From NCBI GenBank assembly GCA_017482345.1, contig JAFUNB010000009.1, positions 1-61,555 on the forward strand: 61,555 nt of DNA. The letters are read 5' to 3'. Origin of the DNA: Oscillibacter sp. GTDB taxonomy: Bacteria > Bacillota > Clostridia > Oscillospirales > Oscillospiraceae. The first letter of the stretch is position 1. The number at the start of each line of letters is the position of its first letter. Positions 15,559 through 23,038 of this stretch are shown here, one piece after another. The position numbers and the translations under genes were made by a program. Below the pieces are notes generated by a model, which worked only from the letters and a program-made list of their open reading frames with translations, was not told the origin of the DNA and searched no databases.

Positions 15559-15596
15559 AAAAAAGTTCTCACATCTTTCGATGTGAGAACTTTTTT
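15559..15596. terminator. Bidirectional intrinsic terminator
   Basis: Inverted repeat GTTCTCACATC (15565-15575) and GATGTGAGAAC (15580-15590) with a TTTC loop, flanked by A6 and T6, between convergent genes. Confidence 0.9.
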
Positions 15597-15603
15597 GTCT
15601 GTT

Positions 15604-16278
15604 TCAGCCCCGGATCTCCAGCGCGCGGGCCAGAGAACGGGTGGTCACGTTGTAAGCGCCGCGGGAGAGGAAGTAGCTGATGGCCTGTCCCTCGTTGACC
15701 GTCCAAACGGACACGCCGATGCCCTCCGCCGCCAGCAGCTGGATAAAGCGGCGGGTGACCAGGTTGTAGTTGACGTTCACCACGCGGACGTTGTTTTCCC
15801 TGCAGACGCGGCAGATGGTCTCCGCCGCCGTCAGCTCGAAGTTGGGAATGTCCCTGTAGTTGATATACAGGTCCTCCACATACTCCTCCAGGTTCAAAAA
15901 CACCTCCACGCCCTCCAGCTCCGGACGGGACTTCATAATATCCACGGACACGGTGCCGGAATAGATGAGGCGGTCGGTGACGCCCAGCTCCGCCGCCAGC
16001 TGATAAACCGGCCACTCCAGGCCGGCGGGCTTCAGATCGCAGTTGATGCGCATTGCGGGATGCTGGGCCAGCAGGGCAAACACCTCCCGCAGGCGGGGGT
16101 ATTCGCCGTTCAGCGTCTCGTCGTGAGTGATGATCAGCTCGCCGCTGACGGGATCCGCCTGGATGTCTACTTCCAGAGCGTCAGCCCGGCTCTCCAGCGC
16201 GTAGCGCACAAACTCCAGAGAGTTGTCCGGCCGCTTGTCGGCGCCGGAGTGGGCGGTGATCATAGTTGCTCGAGTCAT
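15604..16278 (-). CDS. Glycerophosphodiester phosphodiesterase family protein 1
   Basis: A 224-residue GDPD/PI-PLC-fold protein. It has AHSGADKRPDNSLEF, ALEVDIQ and ITHDETL, that is, the catalytic first histidine, metal Glu/Asp pair and second histidine. The family's HRG is HSG here, an unusual change beside the catalytic histidine. Family role: hydrolysis of glycerophosphodiesters to glycerol-3-phosphate and an alcohol. No signal peptide. The gene is downstream of the ABC operon but after a terminator. Two in-frame ATGs (16284 and 16278) share the site GGAGG; 16278 has the better spacing. Confidence 0.75.
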   Translation of the reverse strand: MTRATMITAHSGADKRPDNSLEFVRYALESRADALEVDIQADPVSGELIITHDETLNGEYPRLREVFALLAQHPAMRINCDLKPAGLEWPVYQLAAELGVTDRLIYSGTVSVDIMKSRPELEGVEVFLNLEEYVEDLYINYRDIPNFELTAAETICRVCRENNVRVVNVNYNLVTRRFIQLLAAEGIGVSVWTVNEGQAISYFLSRGAYNVTTRSLARALEIRG

Positions 16279-16301
16279 GTTCATTTTCCTCCAGACACAC
16301 G

Positions 16302-16333
16302 AAAACAAGGGAGGCTCTCGCCTCCCTTGTTTT
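16302..16333 (-). terminator. Intrinsic terminator of the glycerophosphodiester ABC operon
   Basis: Perfect 14-base inverted repeat AAAACAAGGGAGGC (16302-16315) and GCCTCCCTTGTTTT (16320-16333), directly after the permease stop codon. Confidence 0.85.
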
Positions 16334-16340
16334 AAGTTGC

Positions 16341-17186
16341 TTAGTGCTCCCAGTCCTTCTCTTTCAGGTTGGTGTAGATATACACCGCGGCGGAAACAGA
16401 GCAGATCAGGAACATGATGACCGACAGTGCGGCCGCACGCTCGTAGCGCAGGTACTTGTTGAACTGGTCAAACAGAGCGATACCCAGCATCTTGGGAGCG
16501 TTGCCACCCATCAGATAGGGGGTGGTGAAGGAGCCCACGTTGGACATGAAGACGAACGTGGAGGCCACGACCACGTCCTTATAGGACAGGGGCAGGATCA
16601 TGGAAGTGAAGGTCTTCCACTTGGTTGCGCCCACGTCGCGGGCACCCTCGATGATGGAATCGGGGATGGCACCCAGGCCGGCCGTGATCATCAGTGCTGC
16701 GAAGGGGATGTTGAACCACAGGTTCATGGTGATCATACCGCTGGCATGATACATCATGCCCAGCTTCACATCCGCGCCGAACAGCAGGGAGATACGGTTG
16801 ATGAGACCGGAGTCACGGATGATGGTGATCATCGCGTAAACGGCCACCAGGCTGGGAACGAAACGGGGGATCAGGTACAGGTTACCGATCAGCCGTGCGA
16901 CGGGGGACTTCACGAAACGCAGATACAGAGCCAGCAGGTATGCCACCACAATGGCGATGGCCACCGTAGCAAAGCACACGAACATCGTGAAGAAGATATT
17001 CTTCAGCTGGTTGGGATCCGTGAAGAAATACAGATAGTTGTCGAACGTGAAACCGCCTGTCTCCGGGTCGGTGAAGCTCTTCTGGACGGCGGTAACGATC
17101 GGCCATGCGACGACCAGCATAACCACAAGGAATGCGGGCATAACGAGGGCATAGCCGAATGCCATTCTTTTCTTTTCTTTACTCAT
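16341..17186 (-). CDS. ABC transporter permease (PotB/PhnU-like)
   Basis: A 281-residue inner-membrane permease with six predicted membrane segments and the EAA-type loop (IIEGARDVGATKWKTF) that contacts the ATPase. It is the last gene of a four-gene operon: permease, ATPase, lipoprotein, permease. The architecture is that of spermidine/putrescine, Fe3+ or phosphonate-type importers. Context with two GDPD enzymes, GlpP and glycerol-3-phosphate oxidase points to uptake of glycerol-3-phosphate or glycerophosphodiesters. The start ATG 17186 has a weak upstream GAGG; coupling to upstream translation is possible. Confidence 0.8.
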   Translation of the reverse strand: MSKEKKRMAFGYALVMPAFLVVMLVVAWPIVTAVQKSFTDPETGGFTFDNYLYFFTDPNQLKNIFFTMFVCFATVAIAIVVAYLLALYLRFVKSPVARLIGNLYLIPRFVPSLVAVYAMITIIRDSGLINRISLLFGADVKLGMMYHASGMITMNLWFNIPFAALMITAGLGAIPDSIIEGARDVGATKWKTFTSMILPLSYKDVVVASTFVFMSNVGSFTTPYLMGGNAPKMLGIALFDQFNKYLRYERAAALSVIMFLICSVSAAVYIYTNLKEKDWEH

Positions 17187-17223
17187 AACGCAATCAACCT
17201 CGGATACAGGAGATTTTTTAGAG

Positions 17224-17247
17224 GGGGAGGAGGATCCTCTCCTCCCC
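17224..17247 (-). promoter_or_regulatory. Intercistronic stem-loop after the solute-binding lipoprotein gene
   Basis: Inverted repeat GGGGAGGA (17224-17231) and TCCTCCCC (17240-17247) without a U run. Such hairpins protect the 3' end of abundant binding-protein mRNA inside ABC operons. Confidence 0.5.
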
Positions 17248-17266
17248 GCCCGCAGAGTTCAGGAAA

Positions 17267-18433
17267 TTAGCCCAGGGTAGCGATCTCGTTATCCCAGCGC
17301 TCGTTGAAGGTGGTGGACAGGTCGCCGATGGACAGGATGCGGAAGTTGGAGACGTCCAGGGTCTGCAGATCCTCATAGCCGGTCATATCCATGTTGGCGG
17401 TATCGACCAGGGGGATAGCGGCCATCTGGGTCACCAGCAGGCTCTGAGCCTCCTCAGACAGCATGTAGTCGATGAAGGCCTTGGCACCCTCGGGGTTAGA
17501 GCCGATGGTGGGGATGGACAGGGACTGGACGGAGCCGGTGAAGGAGGGCTGGATGGTGGTGATCTTGATGGAATCGGGGATGGAGCCGGCAGCGCGCTGA
17601 GACAGGACCATGTCAGCCCAGTTGGGGCACATGTCGATCTCGCCCTGAGCCAGCAGATCCAGGGTGCCCTGGTTCTTGTTGGGATAGACGATGGAACCGC
17701 CGGACTGATACATGTAGGGGTGCAGCTCCTCCAGCAGAGCGAAGCCCTCGTCCCACTGCTCGGCCCACTTGGCATCAGCGGAGGTCATAGCGGCCTCGTC
17801 ATCGATGAAGTTGTAAACAGAGGTACGGACGAAGGAGTCGCCGGCGCCGCCGGTGCCGGGGGTGTTGTAAGCGAAGCGGCCGGGATGCTCCTTGATCCAG
17901 GTCTTCAGCTCTTCATAGGTGGTGGGGACGTTGTCAACCTTGTCGGCGTTGTAGGCCAGGATGACGGTGGTGCCGCGGTAGGGCTGGCTGTACTCGGGAG
18001 AGACAGCGCACTTAGCCTCGACGGAAGCAGCGTTGGGGATCTCGGAAGCGTCGATCTTGTGGAAGGCCTCCTCGCCGACCAGAGCGATGATCTTGGACCA
18101 GTCGTCGCCGCTGAAGTCGACCAGGTCATAGTCGGTGTTGGTCTGGCCGGCCTTCTGGGCGGCAACGATCATATCGACCATGGTCTGGGTGCCGGTACCG
18201 GACAGCATGAAGTTCAGCTTGACTTCATAGGTATCCTGGCTGGCGTTGAACTTCTCGGTCAGGGTCTCGAAGATCTCACGAACGTTGTCGGAGCCGGTAG
18301 CCCACAGGTTGACTTCCTTGATGACCTCGGACTCACCGCCGCTCTGAGCAGGGGCCTCTTCCTTCTTGCCGCCGCAGGCAGCCAGGGACAGAACCATTGC
18401 CAGAGTCAGGAGCAGGGCAAATAACTTCTTCAT
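17267..18433 (-). CDS. ABC transporter solute-binding lipoprotein
   Basis: A 388-residue lipoprotein: signal peptide with lipobox LSLAAC (cleavage before Cys near residue 20), then a two-lobe periplasmic-binding fold with NTPGTGGAGDSFVRT and PTIGSNPEGAKAFIDY, as in family-1 binding proteins of the PotD/FutA/PhnS type. It captures the substrate outside the membrane for the permeases at 16341 and 19495. The start is ATG 18433 after GAGGAAAAGAA; an upstream in-frame start would spoil the signal peptide. Its signal sequence is nearly the same as that of the second binding protein at 41548. Confidence 0.85.
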   Translation of the reverse strand: MKKLFALLLTLAMVLSLAACGGKKEEAPAQSGGESEVIKEVNLWATGSDNVREIFETLTEKFNASQDTYEVKLNFMLSGTGTQTMVDMIVAAQKAGQTNTDYDLVDFSGDDWSKIIALVGEEAFHKIDASEIPNAASVEAKCAVSPEYSQPYRGTTVILAYNADKVDNVPTTYEELKTWIKEHPGRFAYNTPGTGGAGDSFVRTSVYNFIDDEAAMTSADAKWAEQWDEGFALLEELHPYMYQSGGSIVYPNKNQGTLDLLAQGEIDMCPNWADMVLSQRAAGSIPDSIKITTIQPSFTGSVQSLSIPTIGSNPEGAKAFIDYMLSEEAQSLLVTQMAAIPLVDTANMDMTGYEDLQTLDVSNFRILSIGDLSTTFNERWDNEIATLG

Positions 18434-18457
18434 TTCTTTTCCTCTTTTCTTCAAATT

Positions 18458-19471
18458 TTAAAAAACATGGTGCTTGGCAAACTTCAGATTCACCTTGTCA
18501 CCAACGTTCACACCTTCAATGTCCTCGCGCTGAACGTAGCACTTGATGACGTTCTCGCCGCACTGGACGTTGGTCTCCACATAGTGGCCCAGCAGCATGA
18601 TGGTACGGATGGTACCGGACATGTCGCAGGCTTCGCCGTCCTTCACCAGGAACACTTCCTCGGGACGGACAGCCATGGTGGAGCCGTCAGCCTGGGGAAT
18701 GAAGTTCATCTCGCCGATGAAGGATGCCACATAGCGGCTTGCGGGGTTGTCGTAGATCTCGCTGGGGGTGCCCACCTGCTCGAACTTGCCCTTGTTCATG
18801 ACAACGATGCGGTGGGACAGGGCCATGGCCTCTTCCTGGTCATGGGTAACGAAGACGATGGTGATACCCAGCTCGCTCTGGATCTTCTTCACCTCTTCGC
18901 GCATCTGCTGACGGATCTTGGCGTCCAGAGCGGAGAAGGGCTCATCCAGCAGCAGCACGGAGGGCTTCAGCAGCAGAGAACGGGCGATGGCAACACGCTG
19001 CTGCTGGCCGCCGGACAGCTGGCTGGGATACTTGGTCTCCATGCCGCTGATGCCGACCATCTCCAGATGACGCTTGATCTCGCGATCCATCTCGTCCTTG
19101 GGGGTCTTGCGCAGCTTCAGGCCGAAGGCCAGGTTTTCATAGACGGTCATGTGGGGCCAGAGGTTGTAGCTCTGGAACACCATGGCGGTGGGGCGCTTCT
19201 CGGGGGGCAGGTTCACGATGGACTTGCCGTCGATCTGGATGTCGCCGCTGGTGACGTCCAGGAAGCCGCCGATGGTACGCAGGATGGTGGACTTGCCGCA
19301 GCCGGAGGGGCCCAGCATGGTGACGATCTCACCTTCGTAGATGTCCAGGTCAATGTGCTCGACGCCGTCGCCGTTGTCGTACTTCTTGGTCATGTCCTTG
19401 ATCTGCAGCTTGATGACGCGATCGGGGGCCGCAGACTTCACAGTTTCATTTGTCAGAATCTTTTCTTCCAT
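18458..19471 (-). CDS. ABC transporter ATP-binding protein (PotA/FbpC type)
   Basis: A 337-residue ATPase with Walker A GPSGCGKST, Q-loop QSYNLWPHM, signature LSGGQQQRVA, Walker B VLLLDEP and switch histidine VTHDQ, followed by a C-terminal TOBE-type domain (about 240-337). It powers the importer of this operon. ATG 19471 follows AAGGGAG; the gene is 23 bases after the upstream permease and 24 bases before the lipoprotein gene. Confidence 0.9.
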   Translation of the reverse strand: MEEKILTNETVKSAAPDRVIKLQIKDMTKKYDNGDGVEHIDLDIYEGEIVTMLGPSGCGKSTILRTIGGFLDVTSGDIQIDGKSIVNLPPEKRPTAMVFQSYNLWPHMTVYENLAFGLKLRKTPKDEMDREIKRHLEMVGISGMETKYPSQLSGGQQQRVAIARSLLLKPSVLLLDEPFSALDAKIRQQMREEVKKIQSELGITIVFVTHDQEEAMALSHRIVVMNKGKFEQVGTPSEIYDNPASRYVASFIGEMNFIPQADGSTMAVRPEEVFLVKDGEACDMSGTIRTIMLLGHYVETNVQCGENVIKCYVQREDIEGVNVGDKVNLKFAKHHVF

Positions 19472-19494
19472 GTCATTAACTCCCTTACACTCGA

Positions 19495-20337
19495 TCATTT
19501 CATCTTGAAGCCGCCGGCGATAGCCTCGGGGCCGATGTATTTACGCATAGCGAAGATCATAACCACAGCGGGGATGATCAGCAGGATGGCGAACACGGCG
19601 CCCACCTGCACGGGGTAGTCCATGATAACGCCGAACATCTCGACGGGCATGGTCTTGATGCGGGCCAGGCCAACCAGCATGGTGCCCTGCGCCTCTTCCA
19701 TGGAGCCCAGGAAGGTATACAGCGTTGCAACTGCGATACCGGGCATTGCCATGGGCAGGGTGACCTTGAAGAAGGTACGGATGGGACCGGCGCCCACGTC
19801 GCGGGCGGCCTCCTCCTGCTGACGGTGGACAGAGCGGAAAGCGGAGGACGGCAGCCAGACCATGAACATCATCGAATTGATCATATGGATGATGACGACG
19901 CCCAGCAGAGAGCCCATCAGGTTGTACTTATAGAACAGGATTGCGATGGAGGTGTAGATGCCCAGCTTGGGGAAGGCGTTGGTCAGCAGGAAGGACAGCA
20001 TGAACACCTTGCGGCCGGGATACTTGAACCGGGCCAGAGAATATGCAGCCGGAATACACAGCAGCATGGAGGCGATGGTGGTGATGATGGCCACCACAAA
20101 GGACTGCACGATGGAGGACACCAGATTGTCCTGCTCAAAAACAAACTTCCACCACTTCAGACCCCACTCCTGCGGCAGAACCGCGGGGACCTCATATGTA
20201 TTGGCGAAGGCCAGCATACACATATTCAGCATAGGGCCGTAGAAAAACAGAATAAAGACTGCCAGGATGATGAATTCCCAGAATTTCTGTTTTCCCACCG
20301 CGTGGTAGAAGCGCCGTGGATTCAGCATTTTAAACAT
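19495..20337 (-). CDS. ABC transporter permease (PotC/PhnV-like)
   Basis: A 280-residue permease with six membrane segments and the EAA loop (QQEEAARDVGAGPIRTF). First gene of the operon. ATG 20337 lies after GGGTGGGAAG; an in-frame ATG at 20328 is an alternative. It is preceded by a long leader with a terminator-like stem and a motif shared with the glycerol-3-phosphate oxidase leader, which suggests antitermination control by GlpP. Confidence 0.85.
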   Translation of the reverse strand: MFKMLNPRRFYHAVGKQKFWEFIILAVFILFFYGPMLNMCMLAFANTYEVPAVLPQEWGLKWWKFVFEQDNLVSSIVQSFVVAIITTIASMLLCIPAAYSLARFKYPGRKVFMLSFLLTNAFPKLGIYTSIAILFYKYNLMGSLLGVVIIHMINSMMFMVWLPSSAFRSVHRQQEEAARDVGAGPIRTFFKVTLPMAMPGIAVATLYTFLGSMEEAQGTMLVGLARIKTMPVEMFGVIMDYPVQVGAVFAILLIIPAVVMIFAMRKYIGPEAIAGGFKMK

Positions 20338-20410
20338 TACTTCCCACCCTTTCGTTCCGTGTCGTGCTCAACCGAAAGTGGAGTTGGGCACAAAAGCAGC
20401 TTGCAAAGAC

Positions 20411-20498
20411 AAAAAAATAGCCAAGCGCAACGAAAAATAATCCCACTATTCCCTTCATAGTGAAACACTTTAGGTCGCCTTGACTCTCATCTCTCAAG
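20411..20498 (-). promoter_or_regulatory. Leader RNA with terminator and shared GlpP-type motif (ABC operon)
   Basis: Reading the minus strand, TGCTTGAGAGAT then GAGTCAAGGCG (20476-20499 region) is followed by an internal hairpin CACTAT/ATAGTG (20444-20462), then CGCTTGGCT (20419-20427), which pairs back with AGTCAAGGCG, and then a U-rich end. The first motif closely matches TGCTTAGAGAT..GAGTCAAAGC in the glycerol-3-phosphate oxidase leader at 21495-21515. The 427-base gap 20338-20764 also contains the ABC promoter and the glpP upstream region; no gene is seen in it. Confidence 0.7.
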
Positions 20499-20520
20499 CA
20501 ACGCTTATTAAGTTACTACG

Positions 20521-20549
20521 AATATACCACACCGGTCATTTTCTGGCAA
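20521..20549 (-). promoter_or_regulatory. Predicted promoter of the ABC operon
   Basis: TTGCCA, 17-base spacer, TATATT on the minus strand, giving a leader of about 175 bases before the first permease. Confidence 0.65.
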
Positions 20550-20689
20550 GGTTAAATTTACGCAAAACGCATTTTCAACATTTTCGCCAGTTACTTCACA
20601 TTGTTTTTGTTCGTTTTGCCCTTATCATTTTTTGAAGGCCCCCGTGCAAAACGCAAAAAACTGTGCTACAATAGCACTATTAAATTATG

Positions 20690-20735
20690 CATTCTGCCCT
20701 CTCTCATCCCCTTTTCAGGGCCAATCAGCAGAATG
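20690..20735 (+). promoter_or_regulatory. Stem-loop in the glpP leader
   Basis: Outer arms CATTCTGC (20690-20697) and GCAGAATG (20728-20735) with an inner CCCT/AGGG pairing, just before the glpP ribosome binding site. A TACAAT box lies upstream at 20667-20672, with a poor -35. Function unknown. Confidence 0.4.
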
Positions 20736-20764
20736 ACTATCTAATATAGTATGGAGAAACCACT

Positions 20765-21337
20765 ATGGCCAATCCGAATACGCTTGCCTTTCTGGACGCG
20801 CTGCAAGACGCTCCCGTGATCGCCGCGGTGAAATCCGACGAGGATCTCTCCCGTGCCATGACTTCAGACTGTGCGGCGATTTTCTTTTTGTACGGTACAA
20901 TATTAAATATCGCCGCTCTGGTGAAGACCGCCAAGGACGGCGGCAAGATGGCGCTGGTCCACGTGGATCTGGTGGAGGGTCTGGCCGGCCGGGACATCGC
21001 CGTGGACTTCCTGGCGGAGAACACCCAGGCCGACGGTGTCATTTCCACCCGTCCCAATCTGATCCGCCGGGCCAAGGAGCTGAAGCTCATCTCCGTCCAG
21101 CGCTTCTTCCTGCTGGACTCCATCGCCTATGAAAACGTGCTGCGGCAAAGCTCCAACGCCGACGTGATCGACATTCTGCCGGGCACCATGCCCCGGGTCC
21201 TGGCCCGTCTGTCCTCCCAGCTGCGCCAGCCTCTCATCGCCAGCGGCCTGCTGGCGGACAAGCAGGACGTCATCAGCGCGCTGGGCGCCGGTGCCATCGC
21301 CGTGTCCACCACCAGCGAGTCCCTCTGGTTCGCGTAA
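20765..21337 (+). CDS. glpP: Glycerol-3-phosphate-responsive antiterminator GlpP
   Basis: A 190-residue soluble protein of the GlpP family. Visible conserved stretches are PVIAAVKSDEDL, LVHVDLVEGLAG, DGVISTRPNLIRRAKEL, QRFFLLDSIA, DILPGTMPRVL and PLIASGLL. Known role in Bacillus subtilis: with glycerol-3-phosphate bound, it prevents termination in the leaders of glp mRNAs. Here it stands just upstream of the glycerol-3-phosphate oxidase genes, whose leader has an intrinsic terminator, and divergent from an ABC operon with a similar leader. ATG 20765 follows GGAGAAA. Confidence 0.9.
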   Translation: MANPNTLAFLDALQDAPVIAAVKSDEDLSRAMTSDCAAIFFLYGTILNIAALVKTAKDGGKMALVHVDLVEGLAGRDIAVDFLAENTQADGVISTRPNLIRRAKELKLISVQRFFLLDSIAYENVLRQSSNADVIDILPGTMPRVLARLSSQLRQPLIASGLLADKQDVISALGAGAIAVSTTSESLWFA

Positions 21338-21340
21338 ACC

Positions 21341-21367
21341 AAAACAGCCGCGCCCCGCGGCTGTTTT
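21341..21367 (+). terminator. Intrinsic terminator of glpP
   Basis: Perfect 12-base inverted repeat AAAACAGCCGCG (21341-21352) and CGCGGCTGTTTT (21355-21366, one base shared at the loop side) directly after the stop codon. Confidence 0.8.
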
Positions 21368-21443
21368 CCGCATTTGCGCAAATCCAACAAAACGCCTTAC
21401 TTTTTTTCGTATAAGTGCCAGTGGCCTTTTGCGGTTTTCCCTC

Positions 21444-21473
21444 TTGCCTTTTCTCGTGTCTCTGTGATATCAT
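21444..21473 (+). promoter_or_regulatory. Predicted promoter of the glycerol-3-phosphate oxidase operon
   Basis: TTGCCT, 18-base spacer, TATCAT, placing the transcription start near 21480 and the leader motif right at the 5' end of the mRNA. Confidence 0.5.
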
Positions 21474-21494
21474 GAAGCCATAAATGAATATCTG

Positions 21495-21560
21495 CTTAGA
21501 GATATGAGTCAAAGCTAACATCGCCGTTTTTCAGACGGTTATTTTGCTTTGGCTTTTTTT
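21495..21560 (+). promoter_or_regulatory. Leader terminator with shared GlpP-type motif (glycerol-3-phosphate oxidase operon)
   Basis: AGTCAAAGC (21507-21515) pairs with GCTTTGGCT (21546-21554) around an internal CCGT/ACGG hairpin, and seven U follow, 36 bases before the start codon. It is an intrinsic terminator inside a leader and so needs antitermination for expression; GlpP is the obvious candidate. The 5' flank TGCTTAGAGAT..GAGTCAAAGC recurs in the ABC operon leader. Confidence 0.8.
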
Positions 21561-21595
21561 ATTTATGTAATGCAGATAGCGAAAGGAGTATTGCT

Positions 21596-23038
21596 ATGTT
21601 TGACGTAACGATCATCGGCTGCGGTGTCATCGGTGCATCTGTCGCATACTCCCTCTCCAAGTACGACCTGAAGGTCCTGGTTCTGGAGCGGGAGAACGAC
21701 GTTGCCATGGGTACCACCAAGGCCAACAGCGCCATCGTCCACGCCGGCTACGATCCCGAGCCCGGCACTCTGATGGCCAAGCTCAACGTTCGCGGCAGCG
21801 AAATGATGGAGGATCTGTGCAAGGAGCTCTCCGTAAAGTACAACCGCATCGGCTCCTTTGTGCTGGCCTTCGACGAGGAAAATCTGGCACATCTGCAGAA
21901 GCTGTACAACAACGGCGTGGAGAACGGCGTTCCCGGCATGAAGATGCTCTCCGCTGAGGAAGTCCATACTATGGAGCCCAACCTGGCCGACAATGTCTGC
22001 GGCGCTCTGTATGCTCCCTCCGCCGCCGTCATCGATCCCTGGGGCCTGTGCATTGCCGAGGCCGAGGTGGCCGTCCGCAACGGCGTGGAGCTGAAGCTCA
22101 ACAGCGCCGTCACCGGCATGGAGGACAAGGGCGACCACGTCCTGCTGCACACCGCTTCCGGCGACTATGAGACCCGCTACATCATCAACTGCGCCGGCGG
22201 CTGGGCTCACGAGATGAGTGCCATGGTTGGCGCTCAGGAGTGGGAAGCCTTCCCCTCCCGCGGCGAGTACTATCTGCTGGACAAGTCCAGCGGTGACATC
22301 GTCAACCACGTCATCTTCCAGTGCCCCTCCGCCGTCGGCAAGGGCGTTCTGGTCGCCCCCACCGTCCACGGCAACCTGATCGTCGGCCCCAACGCCCAGA
22401 ACGTTGCCACTCCCGGCGACAAGGCCACCTCTCTGGCCGGCCTGGACGAGGTCGCCCTGGTCAGCCGTAAGAGCGTGCCCGGCGTCGACCTGCGCCAGTC
22501 CATCCGGAACTTCGCCGGCGTCCGCGCCAACACCTCCGAGGCCGATTTCATCATCCGTCCCTCTGCCAACTGCGCACGCATGCTGCATGTGGCCGGCATC
22601 AAGTCCCCCGGCCTGTCCGCCGCTCCCGCCATCGGCGAGTACGCCGTGGAGAAGCTGGTGGAGATGGGCGTGGAGCTGACCGCCCGCGAGGGTTGGGACG
22701 GCAAGCGCGAGCAGATCCGCTTCAAGGAGCTGTCCATCGAGGAGAAGGCCGCCATGATCGCCAAGGATCCCCGCTACGGCCGCGTGATCTGCCGCTGCGA
22801 GACCATCACCGAGGGTGAGATCGTGGCCGCGATCCACTCCCCCATTACCCCCTGCTCTGTGGACGCCATCAAGCGCCGTGCCGGCGCCGGTATGGGCCGC
22901 TGCCAGGGCGGTTTCTGCGGCCCCCGCGTGCTGGACATCCTGTCCCGCGAGCTGGGCTGTGATCCCATGCAGATCCCGCAGGACGGTGCCGGCACCGAAC
23001 TGCTCACCGGTGTGACCAAGGGAGGTAACAAGGCATGA
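21596..23038 (+). CDS. Glycerol-3-phosphate dehydrogenase, GlpA-like FAD protein with BFD-type [2Fe-2S] domain
   Basis: A 480-residue FAD oxidoreductase. The FAD site IIGCGVIGASVAY lies at residues 6-18, and the DAO-type domain extends to about 365 with TTKANSAIVHAGYD. The C-terminal domain (about 385-470) has a CRCE pair and a GRCQGGFCG pair, the four-cysteine BFD-like [2Fe-2S] motif. It is the catalytic subunit of anaerobic glycerol-3-phosphate oxidation to dihydroxyacetone phosphate. ATG 21596 follows AAAGGAG. It overlaps the next gene by 4 bases. Other amino-acid or hydroxyacid oxidases share this fold, but the glpP/GDPD context supports glycerol-3-phosphate. Confidence 0.85.
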   Translation: MFDVTIIGCGVIGASVAYSLSKYDLKVLVLERENDVAMGTTKANSAIVHAGYDPEPGTLMAKLNVRGSEMMEDLCKELSVKYNRIGSFVLAFDEENLAHLQKLYNNGVENGVPGMKMLSAEEVHTMEPNLADNVCGALYAPSAAVIDPWGLCIAEAEVAVRNGVELKLNSAVTGMEDKGDHVLLHTASGDYETRYIINCAGGWAHEMSAMVGAQEWEAFPSRGEYYLLDKSSGDIVNHVIFQCPSAVGKGVLVAPTVHGNLIVGPNAQNVATPGDKATSLAGLDEVALVSRKSVPGVDLRQSIRNFAGVRANTSEADFIIRPSANCARMLHVAGIKSPGLSAAPAIGEYAVEKLVEMGVELTAREGWDGKREQIRFKELSIEEKAAMIAKDPRYGRVICRCETITEGEIVAAIHSPITPCSVDAIKRRAGAGMGRCQGGFCGPRVLDILSRELGCDPMQIPQDGAGTELLTGVTKGGNKA

